Of a DNA stretch of 64,000 nucleotides, positions 52,601-60,897 are shown piece by piece. Within the stretch, counting starts at the first letter, position 1; the number at the start of each line of letters is the position of its first letter. Source of the stretch: Shewanella oncorhynchi. GTDB lineage: Bacteria; Pseudomonadota; Gammaproteobacteria; Enterobacterales; Shewanellaceae. The notes beneath the pieces are model-generated. The model was not told where the DNA came from and searched no databases. It was given only the letters and a program-made list of their open reading frames with translations. The stretch covers positions 62,001 through 126,000 of the forward strand of contig NZ_JABAEB010000009.1 in the NCBI RefSeq assembly GCF_012584455.1. Direction: 5' to 3'. The position numbers and the translations under genes are program-made.

Positions 52601-54528
52601 GTGATCACGCCCTTTTTGTCCGTTGCGATGATGGACATTTCGGAGGCGGCATCGAGTACGTTCGTTAACAACGAACCCAACTTATTTTTCTCAATTTGCA
52701 CCAATTTACGCTCTGTGATGTCGGTTCTTAATGCGACAAAACGTTCTATATTGCCGTTTTCATTAAAGACAGGGCCAATCACAGTATCAAACCATTTCAG
52801 CATTTGGTGTCGGTCGCGATTACAAATCTCACCATGCCAAGATAGGCCCGATTTTATTTGGGTCCACATGGTGCGCCAGAATGCGGCATCATGCTCACCA
52901 GAGTTCAAAATGGCATGGGTTTTACCTAACAATTGTTTGCGTGAATAGCCACTTACGTGGCAAAAATTATCATTCACTTCTAAAATGACGCCATTCGGGT
53001 CGGTGACAGAGTAGAGCAACTGTTGATTGATGGTGTCGAGCAACGTCTGGTTTTCGAGTAATGCTTGCTGGAGTGCATTGGTACGCTTGGTGACTTCTTG
53101 TTCTAAACGCGCATTCAAATTTAGAATATGCCGCTCGCCATCTTGTTGGACGGTGATGTCGCGGATAGTTTGGCTTACCCCCACAATCTCATTGTGTTCA
53201 TTGTAGATAGGCAGCGCTGTCGTAGAGGTTGATAACTGGCTACCATCTTGGCGCTGATGGCTTGATATTCGATTTAATACCGTTTTTCCTGAGAGCACTT
53301 CGCTAAACAGAGCGTGCTCTTTCGAGACGCTATTGGATGGAATAATCAATTCTGCATTTGATTGACCTAATACCTGATGTTCTTTATAGCCAAATAGCTG
53401 CTCAGCGCCTTGGTTCCAACTCGTAATTTGGCCAGCAAGGTTAAAGCTGATAATGCCGTCGAGGGAATGCTCTAAGATGCTGGCCCGTCTTGCCTGCTCA
53501 GCCTGCATTTGGTGCTTACGTTGCGAACTTAAGGACCACACCGTGATAAAGGCGGCCAACAGTAGACTGAATAACCCGCCACTGAGCAGCACTAAGCTCG
53601 GTTGATTAAGGTGTAATGACTGAATAAAAGCGGGGTAGGCAATGACTTCGACCTGCCATTTGCGGCCAAAAATAGTTTTTGTCAGTGTGTGGCTATATGC
53701 TGATGGTAGCGAGGCATCATTGGCATGCGTCTCAAAAAATCGAATGGGTTGCTGTGCTTGGGTAATATCACTGAGCAGCAATTTAGTCTGTTTTTGATTA
53801 AGCGCTAAATTCATTAGCACTTCGTTTGTCACGAGGGGAGCATAACTCCAACCATAACCAGTAGAAAGCCTTTCTTCGACGGTTTTGGGTACCAAAACAC
53901 TACGATAAATCGGTCGTAATATCAGAAATGATTGCTGGGGTTCACCTGTGGCTTGTACTAACGTGATGGGAGCCGATAACCGCACTTCTCCGGATAATAA
54001 CGCGGCATCTGCTGCTTCTTTACGATAGGCTTCGGATGCAATATCTAACCCAACGGCAGCACGGTTTCTGTCTATCGGCTCAATGTACTCAATCACATAC
54101 TTTTCGCCGCTGTGTGGAGTCAGTTGCCGAATATTGAAGTCAGGCCAATCGTCATTTTTGGCTCTTGCTAAAAATGCGGCTTCATCTGCGCTGGATATTC
54201 GACGAATAAACCCAAATCCTCTGGCTCCTGGAAACTCTTCATCAATATCACGGGTCAAGCTGTAACGATGGAATATCGCACGGCTGATATTGTGCTCACC
54301 TGCGGTGATGATTGTCCCTTGAGCCCCACGCAAGCCATATTGATATAACTTAATACGGTTTATGACGTTCTCACTGATAAGCTCAGCATTTTCCTGCAAA
54401 GCTTGTCCGATGACGTGGGCGTTCATCCGTCCTATCTGCCATGAGATTAAGCCACTGAGTATCAATCCCAATATCAGAAAACAGATACCCAATTTATAGG
54501 CGGGTTTATAACTCGTCGGCAAATTCAT
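49630..54528 (-). CDS. CHASE-PAS multidomain hybrid sensor histidine kinase with two receivers and HPt
   Basis: A 1632-aa inner-membrane kinase. Membrane helix at about 14-34, periplasmic CHASE domain at 40-310, second helix at 313-335, then four PAS domains (about 345-460, 490-605, 620-745, 755-880; for example YSVTDPNGVILEVNDNFCHV). The HisKA site FLANMSHEIRTPMNAVLGM has the phospho-His near 908. HATPase follows (DTGIGISEEQIERIFTGFEQ, GGTGLGLAIS). Receivers lie at about 1142-1260 and 1283-1405. An HPt domain near 1440-1550 carries GHGIKGLASNFGALRL. It can run a complete His-Asp-His-Asp relay to the REC-GGDEF protein encoded just downstream. Confidence 0.92.
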   Translation of the reverse strand: MNLPTSYKPAYKLGICFLILGLILSGLISWQIGRMNAHVIGQALQENAELISENVINRIKLYQYGLRGAQGTIITAGEHNISRAIFHRYSLTRDIDEEFPGARGFGFIRRISSADEAAFLARAKNDDWPDFNIRQLTPHSGEKYVIEYIEPIDRNRAAVGLDIASEAYRKEAADAALLSGEVRLSAPITLVQATGEPQQSFLILRPIYRSVLVPKTVEERLSTGYGWSYAPLVTNEVLMNLALNQKQTKLLLSDITQAQQPIRFFETHANDASLPSAYSHTLTKTIFGRKWQVEVIAYPAFIQSLHLNQPSLVLLSGGLFSLLLAAFITVWSLSSQRKHQMQAEQARRASILEHSLDGIISFNLAGQITSWNQGAEQLFGYKEHQVLGQSNAELIIPSNSVSKEHALFSEVLSGKTVLNRISSHQRQDGSQLSTSTTALPIYNEHNEIVGVSQTIRDITVQQDGERHILNLNARLEQEVTKRTNALQQALLENQTLLDTINQQLLYSVTDPNGVILEVNDNFCHVSGYSRKQLLGKTHAILNSGEHDAAFWRTMWTQIKSGLSWHGEICNRDRHQMLKWFDTVIGPVFNENGNIERFVALRTDITERKLVQIEKNKLGSLLTNVLDAASEMSIIATDKKGVITIFNRGAEQLLGYAAVDMIGLSTPAPLHLPEEVAARAAELSSEYGEDIQGFDVFVYKARTFGPETRTWTYVRQDTSQCQVSLTVTAMQDNLGEIIGYLGIAIDISQVLQQQKALVTASHYLSKAAEVAKLGIWSWDLRDNSLEWNERMFAIYDHPLSLQEKGLTYEHWRMRIHSDDIDFAEAKLKAAIEEKDQYDPIFRVVRTDGTIRYVQAAAQIERDVTGQVTKVIGINLDITEQRQLEETLREAKHEADAANAAKSAFLANMSHEIRTPMNAVLGMLQLMQHTSMSVQQQDYVTKTQTAAKSLLGLLNDILDFSKIDAGKLTLDLHPCSIELLMRDLAIVLSGNHGNKNVEVMFDLDSALPAWLLADQLRLQQILVNLAGNALKFTRHGQVTVAMECLRHEANTVTVQISISDTGIGISEEQIERIFTGFEQAESSTSRRFGGTGLGLAISKKLVELMGGQLNVTSRVGVGSRFWFDVTFCVMEVEATQAIDLSGYHILIVDDNELTVEILHKILTDFGCSAETASGGYQALEKVKQANISARPFDVVLMDWRMPDLDGLQTADLMCNSHSDSPIPLIVMLTAYGHEVISESQHIKNVPFVNFLTKPVTSQILAEAIINAIEGKTMTVNPTPHSQRLLSTLDILVVEDNQLNRQVIDELLSYEGANVQLANGGVEGVFQVLESGNVFDIVIMDIQMPDMDGLAATRLIRADSRFADLPILAMTANASQSDKQDCFDAGMNDHVGKPIDMQILLPSILRLVGQEEVPSLAQQHQTAELQAPLDDMDDMPLLDDIKLILRRFGGNQAFFQKMAKGFAPEMLKQLNLFKQSTKVFEYATAAAVGHGIKGLASNFGALRLAAYAAFLEKQLKQKDFEFIEIKAWTEQLELLINESTQQLSTYIPQPESTALAQDKIAQSIDSQASIPSAWTELNALMLLLKANNLEAMTFVDQLIKKLPHHPQWVTLQGQVQALEFDKASDTLRIIMLENK

Positions 54529-54812
54529 ATGTGCTTAATTATTTATCATCAGTAAGGTTCTGATTTTGGACCATTAAAAGACCTTTTGCCACTGAGGAAG
54601 TGTTGGCAAAAGCTAAATAGGTTAAAAGTCGCAAATTTAGATGATGAGCGATGATTTCAGCTCGTTACAAATATGAGTGGGCCACGTTGAGATCTCGTTA
54701 TTTGCCTAGCGATTGGCGACGGTAAGTTGGATAATCTTCAACATGCTTTTAAGATTACGGCGGGTTTGAGTACCGCTGTTTGCATTGTCAGCCTTTTACA
54801 AGATAGGTCAAT

Positions 54813-55925
54813 ATGAACAATCGGCGCAATTTCATTAAGTCATTTGGCGTTCTTACCTCCGCTACATTGTTGTGTGGCCCAACAGAGATATTTGCAATGT
54901 CTAATAATAAGTTGTGGTTTATGCCTGATGAGAGTGAGCCTCACTTGCGCACATGGATGGCCTTTGGAGCAAGTCAGAAAATCTGGGGTAAGAAGCTTCT
55001 GCCGGAAGTTCAACGTAACTTAGCGACCATAGCACTGTCCATCGCAAAGTACGAACCCGTTTCAATGCTTGTTCGTCAAGCAGACCTTCCTTTGGCTCAA
55101 CAACTTATGGGTGACAACATTGAGCTAATTAGCTGTCCACTGGATGATTTGTGGATGCGTGATACTGGCCCTGTTTTTGTTGTTACTGAGAAGGGTGACA
55201 AAGGGACGGTTGACTTCAATTTTAATGGATGGGGTGAGAAGCAGGACTTTGACTATGATACTGAAGTCGCTTCGTTTGTCACTCAGCAAGTAGGCCTGCA
55301 TCGCATTAAGACTGAGTTGGTGCTAGAAGGTGGAGGAATTGAGGTTGATGGTCACGGCACTGCAATTATAACGGAAAGTTGTGTGCTCAATGAAAACCGT
55401 AACCCTGGCCTCAGTAAGAGTCAATGCGAACATGAGTTAAAGCGGTTGCTTGGATTGGAGAAAATCATTTGGCTGCCTGGCATCAAGGGGAAAGATATCA
55501 CCGATGGCCATACTGATTTTTATGCCCGTTTTGCGCGGCCCGGTGTGGTTGTCGCTGGGTATGATCCTGATCCAGCGTCTTTCGACCATGCAGTAACAAA
55601 AAAGCATCTAGAAATTCTAAGCACAGCTACAGATGCAAAAAACCAAAAACTTGAGGTAATTGTTCTTGAGGCTCCTTCCATTGTTCGGAATCAATTCGAT
55701 AATGAGGATTTTGCTGCAGGCTACATTAATTTTTACGTCTGTAATGGTGCAGTTATCGTCCCTGAATTTGGTGACCCCGTGGCTGACGCTGCAGCTAAGC
55801 GCCAATTGCAGAACGTGTTTCCTGGGCGTGATGTTGTACAGATCAATATCGATGGTATAGCAGCAGGTGGGGGAGGTATCCATTGTGCAACGCAGCAGGA
55901 ACCTAGGGGGCAATTAACATCGTAA
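54813..55925 (+). CDS. Agmatine deiminase with Tat signal
   Basis: A 370-aa peptidyl-arginine-deiminase-family enzyme (PAD_porph) that hydrolyses agmatine to N-carbamoylputrescine and ammonia. Catalytic segments are visible: LWMRDTGPVFVV, EGGGIEVDGHGTAI, DITDGHTDFYARF and the nucleophile in GGGGIHCATQQEP (Cys358). The N-terminus NNRRNFIKSFGVLTSATLL is a twin-arginine signal with a hydrophobic core, so the enzyme is probably exported folded to the periplasm. That is unusual: AguA enzymes are normally cytoplasmic. The usual partner AguB (nitrilase fold) is absent; an exported M20 amidohydrolase follows. Confidence 0.9.
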   Translation: MNNRRNFIKSFGVLTSATLLCGPTEIFAMSNNKLWFMPDESEPHLRTWMAFGASQKIWGKKLLPEVQRNLATIALSIAKYEPVSMLVRQADLPLAQQLMGDNIELISCPLDDLWMRDTGPVFVVTEKGDKGTVDFNFNGWGEKQDFDYDTEVASFVTQQVGLHRIKTELVLEGGGIEVDGHGTAIITESCVLNENRNPGLSKSQCEHELKRLLGLEKIIWLPGIKGKDITDGHTDFYARFARPGVVVAGYDPDPASFDHAVTKKHLEILSTATDAKNQKLEVIVLEAPSIVRNQFDNEDFAAGYINFYVCNGAVIVPEFGDPVADAAAKRQLQNVFPGRDVVQINIDGIAAGGGGIHCATQQEPRGQLTS

Positions 55926-56058
55926 ACTATGATAGAGACAGGCTTAGCCGCGGATGGCTTGGTCAACAATACCGCGTAAACTGAAAATACATTATTTTTT
56001 AAATGGATCGCTGAGTTTATTGCTCTTAATTCATTGTTTAGTGCAAAGGAAGACTATT

Positions 56059-57429
56059 ATGTTGAAACGAGTATATAGCTTACGTTTAACCCGCTTTTTT
56101 ATTTTAATTTTTTTGTTTAACTTTAATGTTGTTGCTCAGATTAGTGAGGAGAACACTAAACTGCCTGACAGTCTCTTGGAACAATTAAATTCTGTTGTAA
56201 AAAAGGATACGGGTCGTCTGGTTGATATGTTTAAAGATCTTCATATGCATCCTGAATTGGCTTTCACTGAAATCCGGACAGCTAAGATTGTTGCTAATGA
56301 CCTTAAACGCTTGGGATATACCGTCACTGAAGGGATTGCAAAAACTGGGGTTGTCGGTGTGCTCCAAAATGGAGCGGGTCCAACAATCTGGTTTAGGGCT
56401 GATATGGATGGCATATCAGTAAAAGAAGACACGGGTCTCTCCTATAGTCCTAAGAGAAAACAAAAACTTTCTGATGGCTCTGAAGTCGACGTAATGCATG
56501 CCTGTGGACATGACGCACATGTGGTTTGGTTATTGGGCATGGCAAGTGCGATGGTTGAACTTAGGGAGAGTTGGTCTGGAACACTTATTGTTTATACTCA
56601 ACCTGCAGAAGAAGTGGGATTGGGGGCGCAGGCGATGGTTAATGATGGCTTATGGGAAAGAGGTTTCCCAAAACCGGATTATGCCTTTGGATCGCATACA
56701 GCACCTATCCCTGTAGGGCATGTATCAAGTTCTGCGGGGTTGAGAATGGCAGGTACAGATCAGCTTGATATAACCTTTGTGGGCAAAGGTGGTCATGGCT
56801 CAACACCTCAAATGACAATCGATCCTATTGTTATGGCTGCTCAAGCTATTCTTTCTTATCAAACAATCATTAGTCGGAATCTGGATCCACTAGATTCCGG
56901 CGTTATCACTGTCGGTGCCATAGACGCCGGACGTGACAATAATGTTATTCCTACAGAAGCGATATTGAAGCTTAATCTAAGGTGGTTTACGCCAGAAGTC
57001 CGTAATAAAATAATTTTACGTATTGACGAAATTAATAATGGTATTGCATTTGCGTCTGGAGTTAGCCCAGAGCAAATGCCCATACGTAAAATGAAAGGCA
57101 ATGCTGGGCCATTAGTTAATAACGATGAGCTAGTCACTAAGATTAATCCTGCATTAAAACAATTATTGGGAGCTGAGAATGTCTATGATCAATTTCCGCC
57201 CGTAATGGGCTCTGAAGATTTTCAAGAAGCTTTTAATACTCTCAATGTTCCCTATGTATTCATGTTAGTGGGGGTTGCTCCGATGGAACAATTTACTGCT
57301 GCACGTGCTAAAGGGTTACCCTTCCCCTATGCTAATCATAACCCCAATTTTTTTGTTGATTTGAATTCTATACCTGTAGGTGCCAGAGTTAATACAGTTG
57401 CAGCATTAAGTGTCTTAAGAAAACGATAG
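56059..57429 (+). CDS. Exported M20-family amidohydrolase
   Basis: A 456-aa metallo-amidohydrolase of the M20D/HipO type (hippurate and N-acyl-amino-acid hydrolases). Motifs: DLHMHPELAFTEIRTA, MHACGHDAHVVWLLGM (metal ligands), TQPAEEVGLGAQAM and PPVMGSEDFQEAF. The signal peptide spans about residues 1-27 (LTRFFILIFLFNFNVVAQ). The ATG used has AAGGAAG seven bases upstream; the frame opens 35 codons earlier without one. It follows the exported agmatine deiminase by 133 bp on the same strand and may take its carbamoyl product or an amino-acid conjugate as substrate; this is inferred. Confidence 0.85.
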   Translation: MLKRVYSLRLTRFFILIFLFNFNVVAQISEENTKLPDSLLEQLNSVVKKDTGRLVDMFKDLHMHPELAFTEIRTAKIVANDLKRLGYTVTEGIAKTGVVGVLQNGAGPTIWFRADMDGISVKEDTGLSYSPKRKQKLSDGSEVDVMHACGHDAHVVWLLGMASAMVELRESWSGTLIVYTQPAEEVGLGAQAMVNDGLWERGFPKPDYAFGSHTAPIPVGHVSSSAGLRMAGTDQLDITFVGKGGHGSTPQMTIDPIVMAAQAILSYQTIISRNLDPLDSGVITVGAIDAGRDNNVIPTEAILKLNLRWFTPEVRNKIILRIDEINNGIAFASGVSPEQMPIRKMKGNAGPLVNNDELVTKINPALKQLLGAENVYDQFPPVMGSEDFQEAFNTLNVPYVFMLVGVAPMEQFTAARAKGLPFPYANHNPNFFVDLNSIPVGARVNTVAALSVLRKR

Positions 57430-57438
57430 TTGATTAGA

Positions 57439-57459
57439 GTCAGACTTACCTCGTCTGAC
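57439..57459 (+). repeat. Repeated hairpin, copy 2
   Basis: GTCAGAC / GTCTGAC stem with loop TTACCTC, 10 bp past the amidohydrolase stop. The 19-bp core differs from the copy at 48533-48551 by one base and has the same orientation. Each copy closes a gene block, so a terminator role is possible. Confidence 0.7.
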
Positions 57460-57659
57460 CCATGCGCAGAATTTCGCGTTTTCGTATGATTCTAAGCTAA
57501 CAGGTTACTGATTTATTGACATATTCTAGTGGAGAAAGGTTAACAAGCCGCTTTTATATCGCTACGGTCACAAAAAGCGTGGCCTTCTTCATTGAATTTG
57601 CTAACGTTCGTCGTTTAGCTATGCACGAAAGTGGGGAAAGATGTCAATTGGAATGCAAT

Positions 57660-58630
57660 ATGAAATCACCTAAAACACCTGACGATGAACAAGTTCGATT
57701 AAGTCAGCTACGTGCTTTAGCCATTCTTGATACTTCTCCCGAAGAGCGATTTGATCGCGTCACACGAATGGCGAAACGTCTATTTGGGGTTCCGATTGCT
57801 TTGGTGTCCTTAGTTGATGAAAATAGACAATGGTTTAAGTCATGTCTTGGATTGGATTGGATGTTTCTGAAACAGAACGGCGGATTTCATTCTGCGGCCA
57901 TGCAATTCTTAATAAAGGTGCACTCGTTATTAATGATGCCACTCAGGATCAGCGTTTTTTTGATAACCCCTTGGTTGTTGACGAACCGCACATTCGCTTT
58001 TACGCGGGGCATCCTCTGTGTACGTTGAGCGGTCAAGGATTGGGTACACTCTGTATTATTGACCTAACTCCACGAGAGTTCAGCGATGAGGATATCGCGA
58101 TGTTAGCTGATCTTGCGGGTATGGTGGAGCGTGAAATTATGGCTGTGCAGCTCACCATATCCGATGAACTGACAAAAATCTCGAATCGCCTTGGCTTCAT
58201 AACGCTAACTCGATACTGTCTTGACGTATGCAAACGCGAGTTGTTTCCGGCCTCGCTTGTGTTTTTTGATTTAGACAAATTCAAAGAGATCAACGATACA
58301 TACGGACACGCTGAAGGTGATAGAGCGCTCAAAATCTTTGCTGATGTAATGCGAGAATCATTCCGTACTTCGGATATTTTTGCGAGGTTTGGTGGTGACG
58401 AGTTTGTCGCATTGTTAACCAATACGAGTACAGACCAAATTAAGCAGCTAATTGGACGCTTCGAGACCTTGCTAAGGTCGCGTTGTGTCTCGGAGTGCCT
58501 ACCTTATTTCATCACGTTTTCTTTTGGCATTGTTGATTACGAACCTCTTAAGCATAAGTCTATCGAGGATATGCTGAATGAGGCTGATAAAGCGATGTAT
58601 GAGAATAAAAAATGCAAGCGTAATGCATAG
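57660..58630 (+). pseudogene. GAF-GGDEF diguanylate cyclase, broken by a 5-bp repeat expansion
   Basis: The first part (from ATG 57660) encodes the start of a GAF domain (LRALAILDTSPEERFDRVTR, PIALVSLVDENRQWFKS) and then goes out of frame. The second frame continues the same GAF domain (GLDVSETERRISFCGHAIL, HPLCTLSGQGLGTLCIID) and an intact GGDEF domain (FFDLDKFKEINDTYGHAEGD, FARFGGDEFVALL). At the junction TTGGA occurs three times (57847-57861). Removing one unit rejoins the frames to read CLGLDVSETE, which is the expected GAF sequence. So the gene is one unit away from a full 322-codon protein. It may be a pseudogene, a phase-variable gene, or a sequencing artefact. Confidence 0.85.
57847..57861 (+). 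repeat. Pentanucleotide repeat (TTGGA)x3 in the GGDEF gene
   Basis: Three perfect tandem TTGGA units followed by TG. The intact frame needs two units. Tandem pentamers are hot spots for slipped-strand mispairing. Confidence 0.85.
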
Positions 58631-59241
58631 CTGCGCAAATCTTGAGTAAAACCAACTAACAAGTCAATGTAACTGACAACTAATTAAAATCTTATAGATT
58701 TCCTAACGACCGTTTATTCCTAAATCGTGCACATGAATCACTCTTGGTGCTTAGTCTAGTTCACGCGCCAAAAACTCCGTCTCACGTGGATTTGGGCTAA
58801 CGCGATTTTCCCCCAAAACGATTTTCGAACCCTGCTATTCGAGTCCTTTAGTTCAGCCAAGTGACCAATTTTTTTGATGATAGAAAGCATCTACTATTGC
58901 TTTACCAGTACAGAACGATAGAGGTTGAAATACCCTAAAAGATAAGTTTTGATACATTAAAACCTAAAGATAATTGTACACATCTGAAGGTGTGTCATTG
59001 TGGTAATATCCTCAGAACGGAGCATGTTTACCTTATAACATGAACGCTGAATATGATGGCATTCTGGCGGGAAATCCTCTAATCCTGACAAGTCTTTAAT
59101 GACTCACGCAACTTTAGTATTAATAAGTTTTCATAAATTTTCATAATTATTTGTTTTCAGTTCATATCCTTAATAATGGCTATTCATATCTTTACCATAT
59201 AGTTACCTCATCGATAAAAACCTGTAAATATAAGGTGATAT
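58631..59241. other. Intergenic region upstream of torF
   Basis: About 610 bp without a credible gene. The last 115 bp carry the TorR-box-like decamers. The first 450 bp show nothing I can name. Confidence 0.5.
59127..59189 (+). promoter_or_regulatory. Four TorR-box-like decamers upstream of torF
   Basis: GTTTTCATAA at 59127, ATTTTCATAA at 59137, CAGTTCATAT at 59158 and CTATTCATAT at 59180. The last two match the E. coli tor-box CTGTTCATAT with one change each. Spacing is 10, 21 and 22 bp, on one face of the helix. They end 53 bp before the torF start. Confidence 0.7.
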
Positions 59242-59991
59242 ATGAATAAAAATTTTAAGTTAGTGCGATTAGCAATGCTATATGGTTTGTTATTCCCAAC
59301 GATCCCCTTCGCTAATGCGGCCGAAGAAGGTGAAGTGTTTGGCGGTAAAATTAATGGGACTTTAACCTTTGCATCTGATTATGTTTTCCGAGGAGAATCA
59401 GAAACGCTGGATGCAGATGTTCCTGCAGTGCAAGGGACCTTGGGTTGGGGGAATCATGATGGTTGGTATGGGGGCGTTTTCGCTTCAAATATTAAATTTG
59501 CTGATCCAAATCTAGAGATAGTCACGGCACCATTTATTGGTAAAACAGGCGAAATTGCAGAGAGTGGGCTCCAATATGATGTGATGGTATTTTCTTACCT
59601 CTATCCAGGTGCTTCTTATTCAAATTATACCGAGTTGTGGATTAAGATCGGTAAACAGTTTGGCCATGCAAATCTGCAATTTGAGGTTACTCCTACATTA
59701 GATGACTGGTTTGGCGTCGATGGGTGGCATGGCGTAAACTATGCTCTTCATCCTAGTTATGTATTTGATAATGGAATAAAGTTGTCCGCTAGTTTAGGTT
59801 ACCAGAATTTAGAGGGCGAAGGTGCTGAAGGTTGGGGGCATTGGAATATGGGCGTGAGCAAGTCCTATGCGGGAATCAATTTTGATGTTCGTTATCATGG
59901 GAGTACTGTGGAAATGGATCATAAAGTTTATGGTGATCAAACTAAAATATTTGATGACCGTATTGTTGTAGGCGTGAGCAAAAGCTTTTAA
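59242..59991 (+). CDS. torF: TorF-like outer-membrane protein (TIGR02001 family)
   Basis: A 249-aa protein with signal peptide (about residues 1-28, ending ANA) and the family opening LTFASDYVFRGESETLDADV. Its aromatic-rich strands end in VVGVSKSF, with terminal Phe as in outer-membrane barrels. In Shewanella oneidensis a gene of this kind, torF, was reported to be controlled by TorR; the tor-box-like decamers upstream and the torR gene downstream fit that. The role of the protein in trimethylamine-oxide respiration is not settled. AAGGTGATAT precedes the ATG. A weak AAGCTT hairpin at 59982-59999 overlaps the stop. Confidence 0.82.
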   Translation: MNKNFKLVRLAMLYGLLFPTIPFANAAEEGEVFGGKINGTLTFASDYVFRGESETLDADVPAVQGTLGWGNHDGWYGGVFASNIKFADPNLEIVTAPFIGKTGEIAESGLQYDVMVFSYLYPGASYSNYTELWIKIGKQFGHANLQFEVTPTLDDWFGVDGWHGVNYALHPSYVFDNGIKLSASLGYQNLEGEGAEGWGHWNMGVSKSYAGINFDVRYHGSTVEMDHKVYGDQTKIFDDRIVVGVSKSF

Positions 59992-60171
59992 TTAAGCTTG
60001 TTTTTGTTATTAATGAAATGTGGATCTATTCATCCTATTTTTAGCGGATAATGGATCTATTTTATTTCAGTATATTATTCTGTACTCGTGTTATTTCTTG
60101 CCTAGTACCATCGGTGGAAATTAAAAAACATTTATTAAAATAAGTTCTTATTGATTTTTTTGGTGGGAAAT

Positions 60172-60897
60172 ATGGTACATACAGAGTTTGCAAATACGGT
60201 TCTTGTTGTTGATGATGAGGCTGTGATACGTGCTCGGCTAAAGGGATATTTTGAGCGAGAAGGTTATCGTGTGATTGAAGCTGCTGATGGCGAACAAATG
60301 TGGCAGCAATTCACCAAGCAACACATTGATTTAGTTATGTTAGATGTTAATTTGCCAGGTACAGATGGCCTGAGTTTAGCTCGCGACCTTAGAAGTCGTT
60401 CAGATGTTGGTATTATATTAGTGACGGGGCGCGATGAGACCATTGACAAAATCATTGGCCTTGAAATGGGAGCAGATGATTATGTTACTAAACCTTTTGA
60501 ACTAAGAGAACTTTTAGTTCGTGTTAAAAATTTGCTTTGGCGGATTTCTCTTGTAAAAAAAGCGCGTCTAGAGGTATTGGCGGAATTGGAGGAGCCCGAT
60601 AATCAGCTTGTTTTTGATGTGTATATTCTTGAGTTAAACAGCAGAAAGCTTAAACGTGGTGATGAGGTTATTCGACTCACTAAAGCGGAATTTGAATTGC
60701 TGACTGCTTTTGCATTACATCCTCAACAAGTGCTTTCTCGAGAACGTTTAATGCAGCAAACAAGCCATCGTAATGATGATGTTAACGATAGAACTATCGA
60801 TGTTATTATTCGCCGTTTACGTAATAAGCTCCATGCGGAGTTGTTTGTAACAGTGCATGGTGAAGGTTACTTATTTGCCTCTAAAGTCGAAGATTGA
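60172..60897 (+). CDS. torR: TorR response regulator, OmpR family
   Basis: A 241-aa DNA-binding response regulator that activates the trimethylamine-oxide reductase genes. The receiver has Asp14-Asp15 and phospho-acceptor Asp58 in VMLDVNLPGTDG, followed by LVTGRDETIDKIIGLEMGAD (the Lys-containing switch GADDYVTKPFELRELLVRVK continues it). The winged helix at about 140-238 contains LTKAEFELLTAF and DVIIRRLRNKLHAE. Strong likeness to E. coli TorR. The ATG with GGTGGG upstream is preferred; a TTG seven codons earlier also opens the frame. The 3' end overlaps convergent torT by 31 bp. Confidence 0.93.
   Translation: MVHTEFANTVLVVDDEAVIRARLKGYFEREGYRVIEAADGEQMWQQFTKQHIDLVMLDVNLPGTDGLSLARDLRSRSDVGIILVTGRDETIDKIIGLEMGADDYVTKPFELRELLVRVKNLLWRISLVKKARLEVLAELEEPDNQLVFDVYILELNSRKLKRGDEVIRLTKAEFELLTAFALHPQQVLSRERLMQQTSHRNDDVNDRTIDVIIRRLRNKLHAELFVTVHGEGYLFASKVED

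Noticed and set aside
58820-58860. tRNA T-arm-like stretch (GGGTTCGAAAATC on the minus strand)
   Set aside because: The arm does not pair, and no acceptor, D or anticodon stems can be drawn around it.
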